Shown here: piece by piece, positions 62,934-64,000 of the stretch | How positions within the stretch are numbered: position 1 is the stretch's first letter | Layout of the letters: every line of letters begins with the position of its first letter | Assembly: GCF_003719725.1 (NCBI RefSeq) | Contig: NZ_RIAX01000004.1 | Span: 124,001-188,000, forward strand | From: Planococcus salinus | GTDB taxonomy: Bacteria; Bacillota; Bacilli; Bacillales_A; Planococcaceae | Direction of reading: 5' to 3' | Length of the DNA: 64,000 nucleotides | Made by a program: the position numbers and the translations under genes | Notes under the pieces: model-generated | What the model was told of the DNA's origin: nothing | Seen by the model: only the letters and a program-made list of their open reading frames with translations | Database searches by the model: none

Positions 62934-63097
62934 GTGTACTCCCCCTTTGTGTTGCTTTACGTGATGTGATTGTTTTAAAATTTGCTCCGCCGTCTGTGCA
63001 GCGCATAGAATAAGAAACCGTTTTCAATTTATAGAAAACTCACCTTTGAAAACCTTTTTAACTTTAATTTTTACGGGCTGGCCAGCCTAGCATACGG

Positions 63098-63137
63098 ATT
63101 GTACGAATTGCGTACAAAACTGTATTATTCGTACAAT
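63098..63137. promoter_or_regulatory. Clustered palindromic operator upstream of the AtoE operon
   Basis: TTGTACG-N5-CGTACAA (63099-63117) is a perfect inverted repeat. An outer ATTGTACGAAT (63098-63108) also pairs with ATTCGTACAAT at 63127-63137. Three half-sites in 40 bp suggest cooperative binding of a dimeric regulator. The motif differs from the TTGTATACAA sites. Confidence 0.6.
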
Positions 63138-63232
63138 TTATTATAGAGGAACAAGGGAGGGGCGTGTCAATAGAAAATTCTAATAATTTTGTTTACCGAG
63201 AACAGTTTAAAATTAAAACTCTTCAATCTTAC

Positions 63233-63272
63233 ATATCAAAAAACCGCCGCTCAATTTTGAGCAGCGGTTTCC
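63233..63272 (-). terminator. Terminator of the M42 peptidase gene
   Basis: AAACCGCTGCTCA pairs with TGAGCGGCGGTTT (one mismatch), then TTTTTTG on the minus strand, 15 bp past the stop. Confidence 0.88.
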
Positions 63273-63286
63273 TGAAATTACTTTTA

Positions 63287-64000
63287 TTATACAAACTCCA
63301 TACTCCCCCAATTCCCACTGTCCCGCAGCATCGCTTCAAGCAGCACAAAGCCGTCCTCGAAATCCTGCAGGTTCGCCATTTCAACCGGCGAGTGGGAATA
63401 ACGGCGCGGGAACGTGATGGCGGCGCCGAGGATGCCTTCTTTCACCAGGTGGATGGCGGAAAGGTCGGTGGTTCCTTTGGACATGACCGACAGCTGGTAC
63501 GGGACATTTACTTTGTCAGCGTAAGAAATGACCAGGTCTTTCATCTGCACTGACATGATATTGCCTCTTGCTCCTCCTCCGGACAATAGCGGCAGCACTG
63601 GCCCTTTCCCGATCTTGATTGGGTAATAATTGCCGTCCGGCGTGTCGGCGCAGGCAATGGTGTCGATGACGATGGCGAAATCCGGGTCGATTTTGTATCC
63701 GGCGATTTGTGCGCCACGGAGTCCGATTTCTTCCTGAACAGTGATTGCGCCGACCAGTGTTCCGCTGAAGTTTTTATCCTGCAGCTTTTTGAACAACTCC
63801 ACAATCAGTACGCAGCAGCTCCGATTGTCGATTGCTTTGCCGCAGATCAAATCAGGGTTGGTGAAACGGTCCAGGTCACTGATATAAGTTACAGCGTCGC
63901 CGATATTGACACCCATTTCGAGCACTTCTTGTTTTGAATCCGCTCCGATGTCAACATACAACTCTTCCACCGGCAGCACTTTCGACTTTTCCGATGCCGT
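63287..64000 (-). CDS. M42-family metallo-aminopeptidase, partial (N-terminus outside window)
   Basis: The last 238 or so residues. Dinuclear metal-site elements: KAIDNRSC (bridging Asp), TVQEEIGLRGA (catalytic Glu pair), AIVIDTIACADTP (Asp) and FPRRYSHSPVEM (His). These match the glutamyl/tetrahedral aminopeptidases of the M42 (FrvX/PepA-like) group. The reading continues upstream of the methionine at 63979 to the window edge (TASEKSKVLPVEELYVDIG), so that Met is internal. Confidence 0.92.
   Translation of the reverse strand, partial: TASEKSKVLPVEELYVDIGADSKQEVLEMGVNIGDAVTYISDLDRFTNPDLICGKAIDNRSCCVLIVELFKKLQDKNFSGTLVGAITVQEEIGLRGAQIAGYKIDPDFAIVIDTIACADTPDGNYYPIKIGKGPVLPLLSGGGARGNIMSVQMKDLVISYADKVNVPYQLSVMSKGTTDLSAIHLVKEGILGAAITFPRRYSHSPVEMANLQDFEDGFVLLEAMLRDSGNWGSMEFV

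Larger units (their letters stand above)
62934..63286. other. Control region of the AtoE operon
   Basis: Contains a TTGTACG-type palindromic cluster and, at the right end, the terminator of the M42 peptidase gene. No gene seen. Confidence 0.55.

Noticed and set aside
1-64000. Mobile element, tRNA, rRNA or CRISPR array
   Set aside because: No transposase or integrase reading, no tRNA cloverleaf and no spaced direct-repeat array was found. The defence island has no visible att-type boundaries in this window.

Overview
The window looks like low-to-moderate GC Bacillota chromosome. Strong AGGAGG-type ribosome binding sites, cre-like catabolite sites, GntR-FCD regulation, SLH-domain surface proteins and the mix of AbgT, AtoE and TRAP carriers suggest a Bacillales member, most plausibly Planococcaceae (Planococcus/Sporosarcina type). 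That assignment is inference; there is no rRNA or other marker here. No tRNA, CRISPR array, transposase or integrase was seen.

Left part, 1-11.7 kb: a surface-anchored metallo-beta-lactamase protein runs off the left edge. A defence island follows. It holds a tightly packed operon with a GHKL (MORC-like) ATPase, two unfamiliar partners and a small helical protein, driven from a promoter that lies inside a perfect 34-bp palindrome. Next comes a restriction-modification locus with an intact C5-cytosine methyltransferase, a divergent Vsr endonuclease, and a restriction endonuclease gene broken by a frameshift, an out-of-frame octanucleotide repeat and a nonsense codon. Then there is a second decayed gene and a GmrSD-type DUF262/DUF1524 nuclease.

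Middle-left, 12-22.7 kb: more ordinary genes. Two tandem paralogous permeases, an OFA-type MFS carrier, a RidA / Ser-Thr dehydratase / amidohydrolase / AbgT carrier cluster, and an AlaX-type alanyl-tRNA editing protein.

Right part, 22.8-63.3 kb: a large catabolic region, almost all on the minus strand, with three complete TRAP uptake systems. Module A (22.8-30.8 kb) has TRAP genes, an alcohol dehydrogenase, an aldehyde dehydrogenase, a 3-hydroxyisobutyrate dehydrogenase-like protein and a GntR regulator. Module B (31.1-42.1 kb) repeats the same enzyme set and adds a lactonase-like MBL protein, an SCP2-like/alpha-beta hydrolase fusion, a CMD protein and an MFS carrier. TTGTATACAA-type operators are scattered through its promoters. 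Module C (42.4-58.1 kb) joins an acyl-CoA degradation operon, read from a textbook -24/-12 promoter, to a PrpR-type sigma-54 activator, a phosphotriesterase-like lactonase, an SDR, the third TRAP system and a luciferase-like monooxygenase. rpoN itself lies next to it. Module D (60.2-62.9 kb) is a CMD protein, a cyclase-family hydrolase and an AtoE-type short-chain fatty acid carrier. A partial M42 aminopeptidase ends the window.

Taken together, the right part reads as a region for taking up carboxylates or lactone-forming compounds, oxidising or ring-opening them (flavin monooxygenase, flavin reductases, lactonases), and feeding the products through dehydrogenases and CoA chemistry. The actual substrates cannot be told from sequence. 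Each TRAP promoter region carries a cre-like site, so repression by preferred sugars is likely.
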